Below, in pieces: positions 35,545 through 45,815 of a DNA stretch of 64,000 bases. Origin of the DNA: Sulfitobacter sp. (GTDB lineage Bacteria > Pseudomonadota > Alphaproteobacteria > Rhodobacterales > Rhodobacteraceae); NCBI GenBank assembly GCA_017854855.1, contig JAFMGZ010000005.1:1-64000 (forward strand), given 5' to 3'. A program made the translations under genes and the position numbers. Numbering within the stretch: the stretch's first letter is position 1; each line of letters opens with the position of its first letter. The notes beneath the pieces were generated by a model that saw only the letters and a list, made by a program, of their open reading frames with translations, made no database searches and was not told the DNA's origin.

Positions 35545-36444
35545 ATGGCAGACAGACAGGATAAACGACGTGGTCTTGGGCGGGGCTTGTCCGCGCTGAT
35601 GGCAGATGTTGCGGAAACAGAAGCAGTGGCAGCACAGGGCCCGGCAGCAGCAGAGCAGATGGTCCCGATTGAGCGGATTTCCCCGAACCCCGATCAGCCG
35701 CGCAAGCGGTTCGCGCAGGAAGATCTGGATGATCTGGCGGCTTCGATCAAGGAAAAGGGCGTGATCCAGCCGCTGATCGTGCGTGCACGGGGCAATGGCA
35801 GCTACGAGATCGTCGCAGGCGAACGCCGCTGGCGCGCGTCACAGCTGGCGCAGTTGCACGAGCTGCCGGTGATTATCCGGGAATTCACGGATGTTGAGGT
35901 TCTTGAAGTTGCGATCATCGAAAACATTCAGCGGGCCGATCTGAACGCCATCGAAGAGGCGGCAGGCTATCGTCAGCTGATGGATAAATTCGGGCATACG
36001 CAGGAAAAGATGGCCGAAGCCCTGGGCAAAAGCCGCAGTCACATTGCCAACCTGCTGCGGCTGTTGAACCTGCCGGATTCAGTGGTGGAACTGGTGCGCC
36101 GGGGCGACCTGAGCGCGGGCCATGCGCGGGCGTTGATCCCGTCCAAAGATCCACTCAAGCTGGCGCAGCAGATCGTAAAAGGTGGTTTGTCCGTGCGCGC
36201 AGCTGAGGCTTTGGTCAAGAAAGAAGCCGCAGGCCCAACCACAGGTGCCACTGCATCGGCACGCCGCAGCGATACTGACGAAAAAGACGCGGATACCAAG
36301 GCGCTGGAAGGGGACCTTTCGGCGGCGACGGGAATGAAGGTATTTATTGATCACAAGCCCGGCGATGAAAGCGGCCGCCTGACGGTGCAGTATAAATCAC
36401 TGGAAGAGCTGGATACGCTTTGCCGGATGTTGAGCGGTAGTTAA
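35545..36444 (+). CDS. parB: Chromosome partitioning protein ParB
   Basis: A 299-residue CTPase and DNA-clamp protein. The N-terminal ParB/Srx fold carries GERRWRAS (the CTP-binding C-motif) and IIENIQRADLNAIEEA, the central HTH includes KSRSHIANLLRLLNLP, and the C-terminal dimerisation domain ends KSLEELDTLCRML. The RRGLGRGLSALM start recruits ParA. The two perfect parS sites upstream are its expected targets. Confidence 0.96.
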   Translation: MADRQDKRRGLGRGLSALMADVAETEAVAAQGPAAAEQMVPIERISPNPDQPRKRFAQEDLDDLAASIKEKGVIQPLIVRARGNGSYEIVAGERRWRASQLAQLHELPVIIREFTDVEVLEVAIIENIQRADLNAIEEAAGYRQLMDKFGHTQEKMAEALGKSRSHIANLLRLLNLPDSVVELVRRGDLSAGHARALIPSKDPLKLAQQIVKGGLSVRAAEALVKKEAAGPTTGATASARRSDTDEKDADTKALEGDLSAATGMKVFIDHKPGDESGRLTVQYKSLEELDTLCRMLSGS

Positions 36445-36463
36445 GGCGTATTTGAACAACGCC

Positions 36464-37621
36464 CTAATCTGGCAACAGACCTTCGATCACGGCGTTCAGC
36501 ACCATAAAACCCTGATCGGTGACGATCAACCGATCCCCAAAGACCGAGATCATTCCGATCTCGGTCAGATGTCCCAGCTTTTCTGATGCAAGTGCGCTGC
36601 CACTAAGCGCTTCAAAGCGGCTGAGGGAAACGCCTTCTTTCAGTCGCAGACCCATCAGCAGAAATTCAGTAGCCTGCTCGGCACGCGATAGCTGCTCCCT
36701 TGGCCGCTCTGACATACCACCTGTTGTAGATTCCAACCAACGCTTGGGGTTACTGAAACATTCAGTAGCCCATTTGGTGTTATTCAGGGTCAGACGACCA
36801 TGCGCGCCTGGTCCGATCCCGATGTAATCACCGTAGCGCCAATAGATCAGATTGTGCCTTGATTGCGCCCCGTCGCGGGCATGGTTCGAAACCTCATAGG
36901 CAGGCATCCCCATCTCGCCACAGATATCCTGAGTGGCGGTATACATGTCTGCGCCCAGATCTTCGTCAGGCAGCCCGCGCAGCTTGCCGCGGGCATAGCG
37001 GTCGCCGAATGCGGTGCCGTTTTCGATGGTTAATTGGTAGAGGGAAATATGGTCTATCGCTAGGGTTAGGGCCTGCTTTAGCTCTTCCTGCCAGGCGGCG
37101 CAGGTTTGATCCTGACGGCCATAGATCAGGTCGAAACTGACCCTTTCGAAATGGGTTCTGGCAATGTCAAACGCGGCCAGTGCCTCTGCGGTGTTGTGCA
37201 GGCGGCCAAGGCGTTTGAGGTCAGGATCATTCAGCGCCTGTATCCCCATGGAAACGCGGCTGACACCCGCCTGACGAAAACCGGCGAAACGGCCCGCTTC
37301 AACCGAACTGGGGTTGGCCTCAAGCGTGATTTCCAGATCGTTTGCGATGGGCCAGTGGGTTTTGATCGCGGCGATGATATCGGCAACGATGTCCGGGTCC
37401 ATCAGGCTGGGTGTGCCGCCGCCGAAAAAGACCGCGTTCAATATGCGGCCTGGTGTTTCCGCTGCGGCGCGTTTCAGTTCTGACAAATAGGCATCGCGCC
37501 AGGCGTGCTGATCAATCTTTTGGCTGACGTGACTGTTGAAATCACAATAGGGGCATTTCGCCTCGCAAAACGGCCAGTGGATATAGAGGCCAAAGCCGCC
37601 CTGTTGCCAGTCCTCAGTCAA
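36464..37621 (-). CDS. hemW: Radical SAM family haem chaperone HemW
   Basis: A 385-residue radical SAM protein with the 4Fe-4S motif CEAKCPYC (C19, C23, C26), FFGGGTPSL at 65-73 and a HemN-like C-terminal domain. HemW is a haem-transfer protein related to, but distinct from, coproporphyrinogen III dehydrogenase HemN. The only reasonable start is a TTG at 37621, eight bases inside the rdgB end. Order rph-rdgB-hemW is common in Alphaproteobacteria. Confidence 0.92.
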   Translation of the reverse strand: MTEDWQQGGFGLYIHWPFCEAKCPYCDFNSHVSQKIDQHAWRDAYLSELKRAAAETPGRILNAVFFGGGTPSLMDPDIVADIIAAIKTHWPIANDLEITLEANPSSVEAGRFAGFRQAGVSRVSMGIQALNDPDLKRLGRLHNTAEALAAFDIARTHFERVSFDLIYGRQDQTCAAWQEELKQALTLAIDHISLYQLTIENGTAFGDRYARGKLRGLPDEDLGADMYTATQDICGEMGMPAYEVSNHARDGAQSRHNLIYWRYGDYIGIGPGAHGRLTLNNTKWATECFSNPKRWLESTTGGMSERPREQLSRAEQATEFLLMGLRLKEGVSLSRFEALSGSALASEKLGHLTEIGMISVFGDRLIVTDQGFMVLNAVIEGLLPD

Positions 37622-38222
37622 AACAGCCCTTCAGCAGTTTGGCCACGGCATCGGCGCGGTGGCTGATGGCGTTCTTCTGCGCTGCGGTCATTTCTGCAAA
37701 TGTAATGTCATATCCGTCTGGCTGGAACATCGGATCATAACCGTGCCCCAGGGCCCCACGAACGGGCCAAACCAGCGTTCCAGAGACTGTTCCGGCGAAT
37801 ACCTCGTCGTGGCCATCGGGCCAGGCAAGGACCAGCGTCGCACAGAAACGTGCACGGCGCGGGTGGGGCGCGCTGGCCTGTTCCAGCAGGTTATGGGTCT
37901 TGGTCATCGCCATCATGAAATCGCGCCCATCAGGTGTTTCGGCCCAATCGGCGGTATAGACACCGGGCGCATTGCCCAGTGCCTCTACTTCGATACCTGA
38001 ATCGTCCGACAGCGCGGGCAGGCCTGTTGCCTTGGCGGCGGCATGGGCCTTGATCCGGGCATTGCCCACAAAGGTGGTTTCGGTTTCTTCGGGTTCTGCC
38101 AGGTTCATCTCTGCCGCGCCCGTGACGCTGATGCCAAGCGGGGCAAAGAGTTGCTGCATCTCAGCCAGTTTTCCCGCGTTATGGGTGGCGATCAGCAGAC
38201 GGTCAGAGGTGAACTTGCGCAT
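37614..38222 (-). CDS. rdgB: XTP/dITP diphosphatase RdgB
   Basis: A 202-residue house-cleaning pyrophosphatase that removes dITP, XTP and related triphosphates. [10 protein letters not shown] at 13-22, the LSDDSGIEV metal site near 70 and the GYDPMF and SHRADA motifs are conserved. I start at 38222 (MRKFTSD); the frame continues upstream only as a shadow of rph. It shares one base with the rph stop. Confidence 0.95.
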   Translation of the reverse strand: MRKFTSDRLLIATHNAGKLAEMQQLFAPLGISVTGAAEMNLAEPEETETTFVGNARIKAHAAAKATGLPALSDDSGIEVEALGNAPGVYTADWAETPDGRDFMMAMTKTHNLLEQASAPHPRRARFCATLVLAWPDGHDEVFAGTVSGTLVWPVRGALGHGYDPMFQPDGYDITFAEMTAAQKNAISHRADAVAKLLKGCFD

Positions 38223-38935
38223 CAGGCTGTCGCCGCTCTCTGGATGGCAACCAATTCGGTCACGCCTTTTTCGGCCAAATCCATCAGCTGGTTCATCTGT
38301 TCGCGCGAATAGGTGGATCCTTCGGCGCTCATCTGGACCTCGATCAGTTTTTTCGTTCCAGTCATGATAAAGTTGCCATCGACGCCTGCTTCGGAATCTT
38401 CGGGGTAATCCAGATCCAGCACGGGCTGGCCTGCGTAGATCCCGCAGCTGATGGCGGCAACCGGATCGACCAAGGGGTCGCTGATCACATCGCCAGCTTT
38501 CATCAGCTTGTTCACCGCAAGGCGCAGCGCGATCCAGCCGCCGGTGATCGACGCACAGCGCGTGCCGCCGTCTGCCTGCAGCACATCGCAATCCACAGTG
38601 ATCTGACGTTCGCCCAATGCGACGCGGTCAACACCTGCGCGCAAGGAGCGGCCGATGAGACGCTGAATTTCCACCGTCCTGCCGCCCTGTTTACCCGATG
38701 CCGCCTCTCGGCGCATCCGTGTGTTGGTGGCGCGGGGCAACATGCCGTATTCTGCGGTGACCCAGCCCAGACCCGATCCTTTGATGAAAGGGGGAACGCG
38801 GTCTTCTATTGTGGCGGTGCACAGAACATGGGTATCACCCATCTTGATCAAAGCAGACCCTTCGGCATGTTTGGTAAAGCCCACCTCAACAGAGACAGAG
38901 CGCATTTCATCGAGTTTCCGGCCAGAGGGACGCAT
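38222..38935 (-). CDS. rph: Ribonuclease PH
   Basis: A 237-residue phosphorolytic exoribonuclease that trims tRNA 3' ends. [12 protein letters not shown] at the start, [37 protein letters not shown] core and the [18 protein letters not shown] phosphate site are diagnostic. Start at 38935, not at the extended 39013. It is divergent from hrcA across 99 bases and leads an overlapping rph-rdgB-hemW operon. Confidence 0.96.
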   Translation of the reverse strand: MRPSGRKLDEMRSVSVEVGFTKHAEGSALIKMGDTHVLCTATIEDRVPPFIKGSGLGWVTAEYGMLPRATNTRMRREAASGKQGGRTVEIQRLIGRSLRAGVDRVALGERQITVDCDVLQADGGTRCASITGGWIALRLAVNKLMKAGDVISDPLVDPVAAISCGIYAGQPVLDLDYPEDSEAGVDGNFIMTGTKKLIEVQMSAEGSTYSREQMNQLMDLAEKGVTELVAIQRAATA

Positions 38936-38996
38936 GATATATCCTTTATTATCTACGTTCGGGATACTCCCGGCCCACTGGATGATGCAACCCCGA

Positions 38997-39025
38997 TTGA
39001 CGTTTGGCCGCATCGCACCTTTATT
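38997..39025 (+). promoter_or_regulatory. Candidate hrcA-grpE promoter
   Basis: TTGACG (38997-39002), 17 bases, TTTATT (39020-39025). The predicted transcript would begin only a few bases before the hrcA ATG at 39035. No CIRCE element (TTAGCACTC-N9-GAGTGCTAA) is visible in this 99-bp region. Confidence 0.35.
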
Positions 39026-39034
39026 GGTCTTATC

Positions 39035-40111
39035 ATGAACATGAAAAAATCAGACACATCCGATCTGTTGAAAGAGATGAACGACCGTTCGCGCGAAGTC
39101 TTTCGCCGTGTGGTCGAAGGCTATCTGGCGAATGGCGATCCTGTGGGGTCGCGCACCCTGACCAGAGATTTCAGCGAAAAGGTCAGCGCCGCAACGATCC
39201 GCAATGTGATGCAGGACCTCGAATATATGGGGGTTCTTGGGTCGCCGCATGTCAGCGCGGGGCGCATTCCGACGCAATTGGGCCTGCGGATGTTCGTGGA
39301 CGGGATGATCGAACTGGGCGATCCGACGGATGTTGACCGTGAAAAGATTGACGCGACCATGGGTGATAATGCCGCTGACGTCAGCGGCCTGCTGGACCGG
39401 GTCGGTGCCGCACTGTCGGGGGTGACGCAGGGTGCGTCACTGGTGCTGACGCCCAAACACGAGGCACCAATCAAACATATCGAATTTGTATCGCTGTCGC
39501 CTGAACGCGCCTTGGTGGTTCTGGTCTTTTCCGACGGGCATGTGGAAAACCGGCTGTTTACCCCGCCGCTGGGCCAAACCCCCAGTTCCATGCGCGAGGC
39601 GGCCAATTTCCTGAATGCCATCGTTGAGGGCAAGACCATCAGCGAAGTGCAGCGTTCCATCGCCAGGGAGATCGCCCAGCGGCGTCAGGAGATTGATGTT
39701 CTGGCCCAGCAAATGGTTGAGAGCGGTCTGGCGCTATGGACCGGGAGCGACGAAAGTTCAGAGCGGCTGATCGTACGGGGCAGATCGAATCTGCTGGCCG
39801 GAGAGGCAGAGGAAGAGGATCTGGCGCGTATCAAAAGCCTGTTTGACGATCTGGAACGGAAACGCGACATCGCGGAATTCCTTGATTTGGCGGAAGATGG
39901 CGAAGGTGTGCGCATTTTTATCGGCTCAGAGAACAAACTTTTCTCACTTTCGGGTTCCTCTCTGGTGGTTTCCCCTTATATGAACGCTGATCGAAAGGTG
40001 ATCGGAGCGGTCGGGGTCATTGGACCCACTCGTCTGAACTATGGGCGGATCGTGCCGATCGTGAATTACACAGCACAGCTGGTGGGCAGATTGGTGTCCG
40101 ACCGCAGCTAG
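39035..40111 (+). CDS. hrcA: Heat-inducible transcription repressor HrcA
   Basis: A 358-residue repressor that binds CIRCE elements, usually ahead of groESL or dnaKJ, with activity depending on GroEL. An N-terminal winged HTH ([29 protein letters not shown]) is followed by the GAF-like domain (ending [23 protein letters not shown]). ATGs at 39035 and 39041 are both possible. grpE follows nine bases later. Confidence 0.95.
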   Translation: MNMKKSDTSDLLKEMNDRSREVFRRVVEGYLANGDPVGSRTLTRDFSEKVSAATIRNVMQDLEYMGVLGSPHVSAGRIPTQLGLRMFVDGMIELGDPTDVDREKIDATMGDNAADVSGLLDRVGAALSGVTQGASLVLTPKHEAPIKHIEFVSLSPERALVVLVFSDGHVENRLFTPPLGQTPSSMREAANFLNAIVEGKTISEVQRSIAREIAQRRQEIDVLAQQMVESGLALWTGSDESSERLIVRGRSNLLAGEAEEEDLARIKSLFDDLERKRDIAEFLDLAEDGEGVRIFIGSENKLFSLSGSSLVVSPYMNADRKVIGAVGVIGPTRLNYGRIVPIVNYTAQLVGRLVSDRS

Positions 40112-40120
40112 AGGTGAAAG

Positions 40121-40684
40121 ATGGCAGACCCGAACGAACATGATTTCCTCGACAATCTTGAAGAGGCAATGGCGGAAGAATTCGCCGAAGACGAAGCTGA
40201 GATTGATGATGAGGCGCTGGAGCTGGACCAGCTGCGCGCCGAGCGCGATCAGCTGAAAGACCGCTTTATGCGCGCGCTGGCCGATGCGGAAAACGCCCGC
40301 AAGCGGTCAGAGAAGGACCGCCGCGAGGCAGAGAACTATGGCGGATCAAAGCTGTCGCGCGATATGCTGCCGGTCTACGACAACATGAAACGCGCATTGG
40401 AAGCGGCCACCGAGGAGCAGCGCGAAGTTTCTGCGGCCCTGCTGGAAGGTGTTGAACTGACCATGCGCGAGCTGCTGAATGTGTTCAAGAAGCACGGCAT
40501 CGAAGTGATCGCACCGCAGGTCGGCGACCGTTTTGACCCGCAGCATCACCAGGCGATGTTCGAAGCGCCGGTTCCGGGGACCAAGGCGGGTGATATCATC
40601 CAGGTCGCTGCTGAAGGGTTCATGTTGCATGACCGTTTGCTGCGCCCGGCACAGGTTGGGGTTTCTTCAACACCCGCGTCGTAA
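40121..40684 (+). CDS. grpE: Nucleotide exchange factor GrpE
   Basis: A 187-residue co-chaperone that releases ADP from DnaK. An acidic N-terminus, a long coiled coil (about 28-75) with LMRALADAENARKRSEKD-type sequence and a C-terminal beta domain containing VGDRFDPQHHQAM. Co-transcribed with hrcA. Convergent with mutS across 52 bases; no strong terminator seen there. Confidence 0.96.
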   Translation: MADPNEHDFLDNLEEAMAEEFAEDEAEIDDEALELDQLRAERDQLKDRFMRALADAENARKRSEKDRREAENYGGSKLSRDMLPVYDNMKRALEAATEEQREVSAALLEGVELTMRELLNVFKKHGIEVIAPQVGDRFDPQHHQAMFEAPVPGTKAGDIIQVAAEGFMLHDRLLRPAQVGVSSTPAS

Positions 40685-40736
40685 GGGCGGCAGATGCTGC
40701 ACTAAGGTATTTATAGCCAAAAAGAGTAGGGGGCGG

Positions 40737-43382
40737 TCAGGATCTGGCCGCCTCTTTCAATTTGTAGAGCAGGTCCAGCGCCTCTTTGGGGGTCAGTTCG
40801 TCGGGGATGATCCTGGCCAGTTCTTCTTCGACCTGCGACGGCTTTTGCACAGGGGGCGGTGGTGCGGGCCTGGTCGAGAACAGGGGCAAATCGTCAATCA
40901 GGGTTTTCTTGGTGGCTCCGCCTTCGCGTTCGCCTTTTTCAAGGGCGTCCAGAACCACGCGGGCACGGGCGATCACGCTGTCTGGCAAACCTGCCAATTG
41001 GGCGACCTGTACGCCATAGGACCGGTCGGCGGCCCCTTTGCGCACCTCGTGCAGGAAGATCACCTCGCCTTCCCATTCCTTGACCGTGACCGTGGCGTTG
41101 TCGACGCCGTCGAGCTTGCCGGACAGGGCGGTCATTTCATGGTAGTGGGTGGCAAAGAGCGCGCGTGATCGGTTGACGTCATGCAGATGTTCCAGCGTGG
41201 CCCATGCGATGGACAGGCCATCATAGGTCGCCGTGCCCCGGCCGATTTCGTCCAGGATGACGAGGGCGCGGTCATCGGCCTGGTTCAGGATTGCCGCTGT
41301 CTCGACCATTTCTACCATGAATGTCGACCGCCCGCGCGCCAGATCATCGGATGCGCCGACGCGGCTGAACAGCTGGCTGATCATGCCGATATGTGCCTGG
41401 GTGGCGGGGACGAAGCTGCCCATCTGGGCCATCAAGGCGATGAGCGCATTCTGCCGCAGGAAGGTCGATTTACCCGCCATGTTCGGACCGGTCAGCAACC
41501 AGATGTTCGCGGCGGCCCCATCGGCGCTGAGATCACAGTCATTTGCGATGAAGGCATCGCCCGACTGCTGTGCCAATGCGCGTTCAACGACCGGATGCCT
41601 GCCGCCCCTGATTTCGAAGGCGCGGCTTTCGTCGACCCTGGGCCGAACCCAGTTTTCCTTGTGAGCCAGATCGGCCAGCCCGAAGGCCAGATCAATCTCG
41701 GCCAATCCGCCCGAGGTTGCGCCGATCTGTGCGGCATGTTCCAGAATAGAGCCTTTTAGCCCTTCGTAGAGACGCTTTTCGATCTCAAGCGCGCGGTTGC
41801 CGGCATTGAGGATCTTGGTCTCCAACTCGGAGAGTTCAACGGTGGTAAAGCGGACCTGATTGGCGGTTGTCTGTCGGTGGATGAAGGTTTCCGACAAGGG
41901 GGCCGACAGCATCTTTTCCGCGTGGGTGGCGGTTGTTTCAATGAAGTAGCCCAGCACGTTGTTGTGTTTGATTTTCAGAGACGAAATGCCTGTAACAGAG
42001 ACGAATTCCTGTTGCATTCGGGCGATCACGCTGCGGCCTTCGTCGCGCAGGGTGCGGGCCTCATCCAGATCGCTGTCGTAACCCCCTGCTATGAAACCGC
42101 CATCGCGGGTCAGCAGGGGGGGTTCTGCCACAAGGGCGTCGTCCAGCAGTGTGATCAGATCATCATGACCGCCCAGATGCGTCACGCAGGATGCCAGCAG
42201 GGGCGGCAGGGCCTCGGGCGTCAGGCGGGCGGCCAGCAGATGCGCCTGTGCCAGCCCATTGCGAATTGCGGTCAGATCGCGGGGGCCGCCACGGTCCAGC
42301 GACAGGCGTGACAGGGCGCGGTCCAGATCGGGGATCTTGCGCAGGGTCTCGCGGATGTCTGCGGTCAGCCGCTGGTTGTCATGGCCAAAGCTGACGGCAT
42401 CGAGGCGTTGGGTGATCACATCCATCATCCGGGACGGGCTGGAAATACGTCGCTCCAGCAGGCGGGCACCTGCGGCGGTGCAGGTCCGGTCCATCAACGC
42501 CAGCAATGATCCGGCGCGGCCACCGCCAAGCGCATGGGTCAGTTCCAGGTTGCGCCGGGTGGCGGTATCAATCTGGACGCTGCGGTCATGGTTTTCCTTT
42601 TGTGGCGGGCGCAGCAGGGGCAATTTGCCCTTTTGCGTGATCTCAAGATATTCGATCAGCGCGCCCATCGCCGACACCTCGCCGCGATCAAAGCTGCCAA
42701 AGGCGTCCAATGTGGCGATGCCGAACAGATCGCAGATCCGTTTTTCCGCGCTGGTGCTGTCAAAGGCGGAGCGGGCCAGTCCGGTCAAAGCGGTGCCGAA
42801 TTCTGTGACCAGTGGATAGAGTTCGGCCTCTTTGGCGTCGGAGACAATCAGTTCGGACGGGGCAAGCCGGGCCAGTTCAGGACCCAGGCGCACGGGGCTG
42901 AGGGGCATGACGTGGAACGACCCGGTTGAAATATCGACCCAGGCTAGGGCGGCGCTGTCGCGGATTTCGGCATAGGCGGCAAGGTAGTTGTGACGCCGCG
43001 CTTCGAGCAATGTGTCTTCGGTCAGGGTGCCGGGGGTAACCAGGCGGACGACCTCGCGTTTCACCACGGATTTATGGCCGCGCTTTTTCGCTTCGGCGGG
43101 GCTTTCCATTTGTTCGCAGACGGCGACGCGAAACCCCTTTCGGATCAGGGTCAGGAAATATCCTTCGGCGGCATGAACTGGCACGCCGCACATTGGAATG
43201 TCCTCACCGTCATGTTTGCCGCGTTTGGTCAGGGCAATGTCCAGCGCCTCGGCGGCGGCTGTGGCATCCTCAAAGAACATCTCGTAGAAGTCGCCCATGC
43301 GGTAGAACAGCAGCGCGCCTTGATGCGCTGCCTTGATCTCTAGGTATTGCGCCATCATCGGCGTTGTTTTTGCATCGCTCAC
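40737..43382 (-). CDS. mutS: DNA mismatch repair protein MutS
   Basis: An 881-residue mismatch sensor. The reading motif FYRMGDFYE is at 26-34, Walker A GPNMAGKS near 629-636, Walker B VILDEIGRGT and the signature ATHYHE follow; the C-terminal helical region ends with LTPKEALDLLYKLKEAA. The start is GTG at 43382 with a GGGGGA ribosome site eight bases upstream; an extension to 43517 lacks family similarity. No mutL is in the window. Confidence 0.96.
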   Translation of the reverse strand: MSDAKTTPMMAQYLEIKAAHQGALLFYRMGDFYEMFFEDATAAAEALDIALTKRGKHDGEDIPMCGVPVHAAEGYFLTLIRKGFRVAVCEQMESPAEAKKRGHKSVVKREVVRLVTPGTLTEDTLLEARRHNYLAAYAEIRDSAALAWVDISTGSFHVMPLSPVRLGPELARLAPSELIVSDAKEAELYPLVTEFGTALTGLARSAFDSTSAEKRICDLFGIATLDAFGSFDRGEVSAMGALIEYLEITQKGKLPLLRPPQKENHDRSVQIDTATRRNLELTHALGGGRAGSLLALMDRTCTAAGARLLERRISSPSRMMDVITQRLDAVSFGHDNQRLTADIRETLRKIPDLDRALSRLSLDRGGPRDLTAIRNGLAQAHLLAARLTPEALPPLLASCVTHLGGHDDLITLLDDALVAEPPLLTRDGGFIAGGYDSDLDEARTLRDEGRSVIARMQQEFVSVTGISSLKIKHNNVLGYFIETTATHAEKMLSAPLSETFIHRQTTANQVRFTTVELSELETKILNAGNRALEIEKRLYEGLKGSILEHAAQIGATSGGLAEIDLAFGLADLAHKENWVRPRVDESRAFEIRGGRHPVVERALAQQSGDAFIANDCDLSADGAAANIWLLTGPNMAGKSTFLRQNALIALMAQMGSFVPATQAHIGMISQLFSRVGASDDLARGRSTFMVEMVETAAILNQADDRALVILDEIGRGTATYDGLSIAWATLEHLHDVNRSRALFATHYHEMTALSGKLDGVDNATVTVKEWEGEVIFLHEVRKGAADRSYGVQVAQLAGLPDSVIARARVVLDALEKGEREGGATKKTLIDDLPLFSTRPAPPPPVQKPSQVEEELARIIPDELTPKEALDLLYKLKEAARS

Positions 43383-43556
43383 CGGTTTCCCCCTGTGCCC
43401 CTTTGTCTGTACAAAACCCCGCTGCCGGGGGAAAGGGGCCAGCGGGCTGTTGGCCAGGCTGATCTGTGCAAGACAAGCAGATCGGGGAATCCGCGGCATG
43501 ATTGTGCGCCTGTGCAATCAAAGCTATGACTAGCGAAACAACGAGAGACCCATATT

Positions 43557-45815
43557 GTGAAAAACAACCGTATCACCGACGAAGAGGCGCTGGCCTTTCA
43601 CCTTGAGCCAACCCCCGGCAAGTTCGAGATTACCGCAACCGTTCCGATGACCACCCAGCGGGACCTGAGCCTTGCCTATTCCCCGGGCGTTGCTGTCCCC
43701 TGTGAGAGGATCGCGGAAAACCCTGAACTGGCTTATGATTACACCAACAAGGGAAACCTTGTTGCGGTGATTTCAAACGGGACGGCGGTTTTGGGTCTGG
43801 GCAATCTGGGCGCGCTGGCGTCCAAGCCGGTCATGGAAGGCAAGTCGGTTCTGTTCAAACGCTTTGCCGATGTGAATTCCATCGACATCGAGCTGGACAC
43901 AGAAGACACCGATGCCTTTATCAATGCGGTCAAACTGATGGGGCCGACCTTTGGTGGGATCAACCTTGAGGATATCAAGGCACCTGAGTGTTTCATCATT
44001 GAACAGCGCCTCAAGGAAGAGATGGATATCCCGGTTTTCCATGATGACCAGCATGGCACGGCTGTGATCTGTGCTGCCGGTTTGCTGAACGCGCTGCATA
44101 TCTCGGGCAAAAAGATAGAGGATGTGCGCATCGTGCTGAACGGCGCGGGTGCCGCGGGCATTGCCTGTCTGGAACTGCTCAAGGCGATGGGTGCGGGCCA
44201 TAACAACTGCATCATGTGCGACACGAAGGGCGTGATTTACCAAGGCCGCACCGAAGGGATGAACCAGTGGAAGTCGGCCCATGCGGCGAATACCCCGCTG
44301 CGCACCCTCGAAGAGGCGATGGTGGGCGCGGATGTGTTTCTGGGCGTGTCGGTCAAAGGGGCGGTGACGCCTGCGATGGTGGCCAGCATGGCGGATAATC
44401 CGGTGATCTTTGCCATGGCGAACCCCGATCCAGAGATTACACCCGAAGAAGCGCATGAAGTGCGCATGGATGCGATCGTGGCCACCGGGCGCAGCGATTA
44501 TCCCAACCAGGTGAACAACGTCCTTGGCTTTCCCTATCTTTTCCGTGGGGCGCTGGACATCAACGCGCGTGCCATCAACGACGAGATGAAGATCGCCTGT
44601 GCCCATGCGCTGGCCAATCTGGCGCGTGAAGATGTGCCTGACGAAGTTGCCGTGGCCTATGGCAAGACGCTGACCTTTGGGCGCGATTATATTATTCCCA
44701 CGCCGTTTGATCCGCGTCTGATCTGGCGCATTCCGCCTGCGGTTGCACGTGCGGGGATGGAAACAGGTGCCGCGCGCCGTCCGATCATTGATATGGACGC
44801 CTATGAGCTGAGCCTGAAATCCCGGATGGACCCGACAGCCAACATCCTGCGCGGGATAAATGCGCGTGCGCGGATAAACCAGGCGCGGATGATCTTTGCC
44901 GAAGGGGATGACCCAAGGGTCCTGCGTGCCGCAGTGACCTATCAGCGGTCCGGTCTGGGCAAGGCCTTGATCGTGGGGCGGCCTGATGACGTCAAGCTCA
45001 AGCTTGAAGAGGCCGGGATGCCGGATGCCTACCGCGAGGTCGAAGTGATCAATGCGGCCAAGACGGACCATTTGGACACCTACAAGGATTTTCTTTACGG
45101 CCGTTTGCAGCGTCGTGGTTTTGACGCAAAAGACATTCACCGGCTGGCTGCACGTGACCGTCACGTCTTTGCCTCTTTGATGTTGAAGCATGGGCATGGC
45201 GACGGTCTGGTCACCGGGGCAACGCGAAAGTCGGCCCATGTGCTGGAACGGCTGAACCATGTGTTCGATGCGAATGCCGAACATGGTGCTGCGGGTTTCA
45301 CCGCCCTGCTGCACAAGGGGCGGATCGTGTTTATCGCTGATACGCTGGTGCATGAATGGCCTGACGAGAATGATCTGGCCAATATCGCCGAACGCGGTGC
45401 GATCGTGGCGCGGAACCTTGGGCTTGAGCCGCGTGTGGCCTTTGTCAGCTTTTCGACCTTTGGCTATCCCGTATCAGAGCGGGCGGAAAAGATGCACAAA
45501 GCACCCAAGGTGCTGGATGCCCGCGGCGTTGATTTCGAATACGAAGGCGAGATGACCGTTGATGTCGCGCTGAACGCAGCGGCGCAGGCGCAATATCCGT
45601 TCTCGCGGTTGACGGGGCCTGCGAATATTCTGGTGGTGCCCGCGCGGCATTCGGCCAGCATTTCGGTCAAGCTGATGCAGGAAATGGCTGGCGCGACAGT
45701 GATCGGGCCGATCCTGACAGGTTTGGACAAGAGCATTCAGATCTGTTCAACCACATCGACATCCAATGACATTCTGAACATGGCCATTCTGGCGGCCTGC
45801 AAGGTCGGCGGATGA
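43557..45815 (+). CDS. maeB: NADP-dependent malic enzyme with phosphotransacetylase-like domain
   Basis: A 752-residue fusion: malic enzyme (about 1-430; SLAYSPGVAVPCERI, FHDDQHGTAVI, GAGAAGIAC, FAMANPDPEI) followed by a PTA-like domain (about 440-752) that is regulatory and not a transacetylase in characterised MaeB proteins. It oxidatively decarboxylates malate to pyruvate with NADP. The start codon is GTG. Its TGA overlaps the next ATG by four bases. Confidence 0.96.
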   Translation: MKNNRITDEEALAFHLEPTPGKFEITATVPMTTQRDLSLAYSPGVAVPCERIAENPELAYDYTNKGNLVAVISNGTAVLGLGNLGALASKPVMEGKSVLFKRFADVNSIDIELDTEDTDAFINAVKLMGPTFGGINLEDIKAPECFIIEQRLKEEMDIPVFHDDQHGTAVICAAGLLNALHISGKKIEDVRIVLNGAGAAGIACLELLKAMGAGHNNCIMCDTKGVIYQGRTEGMNQWKSAHAANTPLRTLEEAMVGADVFLGVSVKGAVTPAMVASMADNPVIFAMANPDPEITPEEAHEVRMDAIVATGRSDYPNQVNNVLGFPYLFRGALDINARAINDEMKIACAHALANLAREDVPDEVAVAYGKTLTFGRDYIIPTPFDPRLIWRIPPAVARAGMETGAARRPIIDMDAYELSLKSRMDPTANILRGINARARINQARMIFAEGDDPRVLRAAVTYQRSGLGKALIVGRPDDVKLKLEEAGMPDAYREVEVINAAKTDHLDTYKDFLYGRLQRRGFDAKDIHRLAARDRHVFASLMLKHGHGDGLVTGATRKSAHVLERLNHVFDANAEHGAAGFTALLHKGRIVFIADTLVHEWPDENDLANIAERGAIVARNLGLEPRVAFVSFSTFGYPVSERAEKMHKAPKVLDARGVDFEYEGEMTVDVALNAAAQAQYPFSRLTGPANILVVPARHSASISVKLMQEMAGATVIGPILTGLDKSIQICSTTSTSNDILNMAILAACKVGG

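Noticed and set aside
36445..36463. Small hairpin between parB and hemW
   Set aside because: GGCGT/ACGCC is only 5 bp with a 9-base loop and no T-tract; too weak to call a terminator.
38222..38591. N-terminal extension of rdgB to a 325-codon frame
   Set aside because: The first 123 codons are an Arg-rich shadow of rph; the family start [15 protein letters not shown] at 38222 is clear.
38936..39034. CIRCE operator upstream of hrcA
   Set aside because: No TTAGCACTC-N9-GAGTGCTAA or close variant; HrcA targets are probably at groESL elsewhere.
43773..45353. Long minus-strand open frame (over 500 codons) opposite maeB
   Set aside because: It lies entirely inside the well-supported maeB gene, is rich in His, Arg and Gln as antisense frames of GC-rich genes are, and has no recognisable domain.
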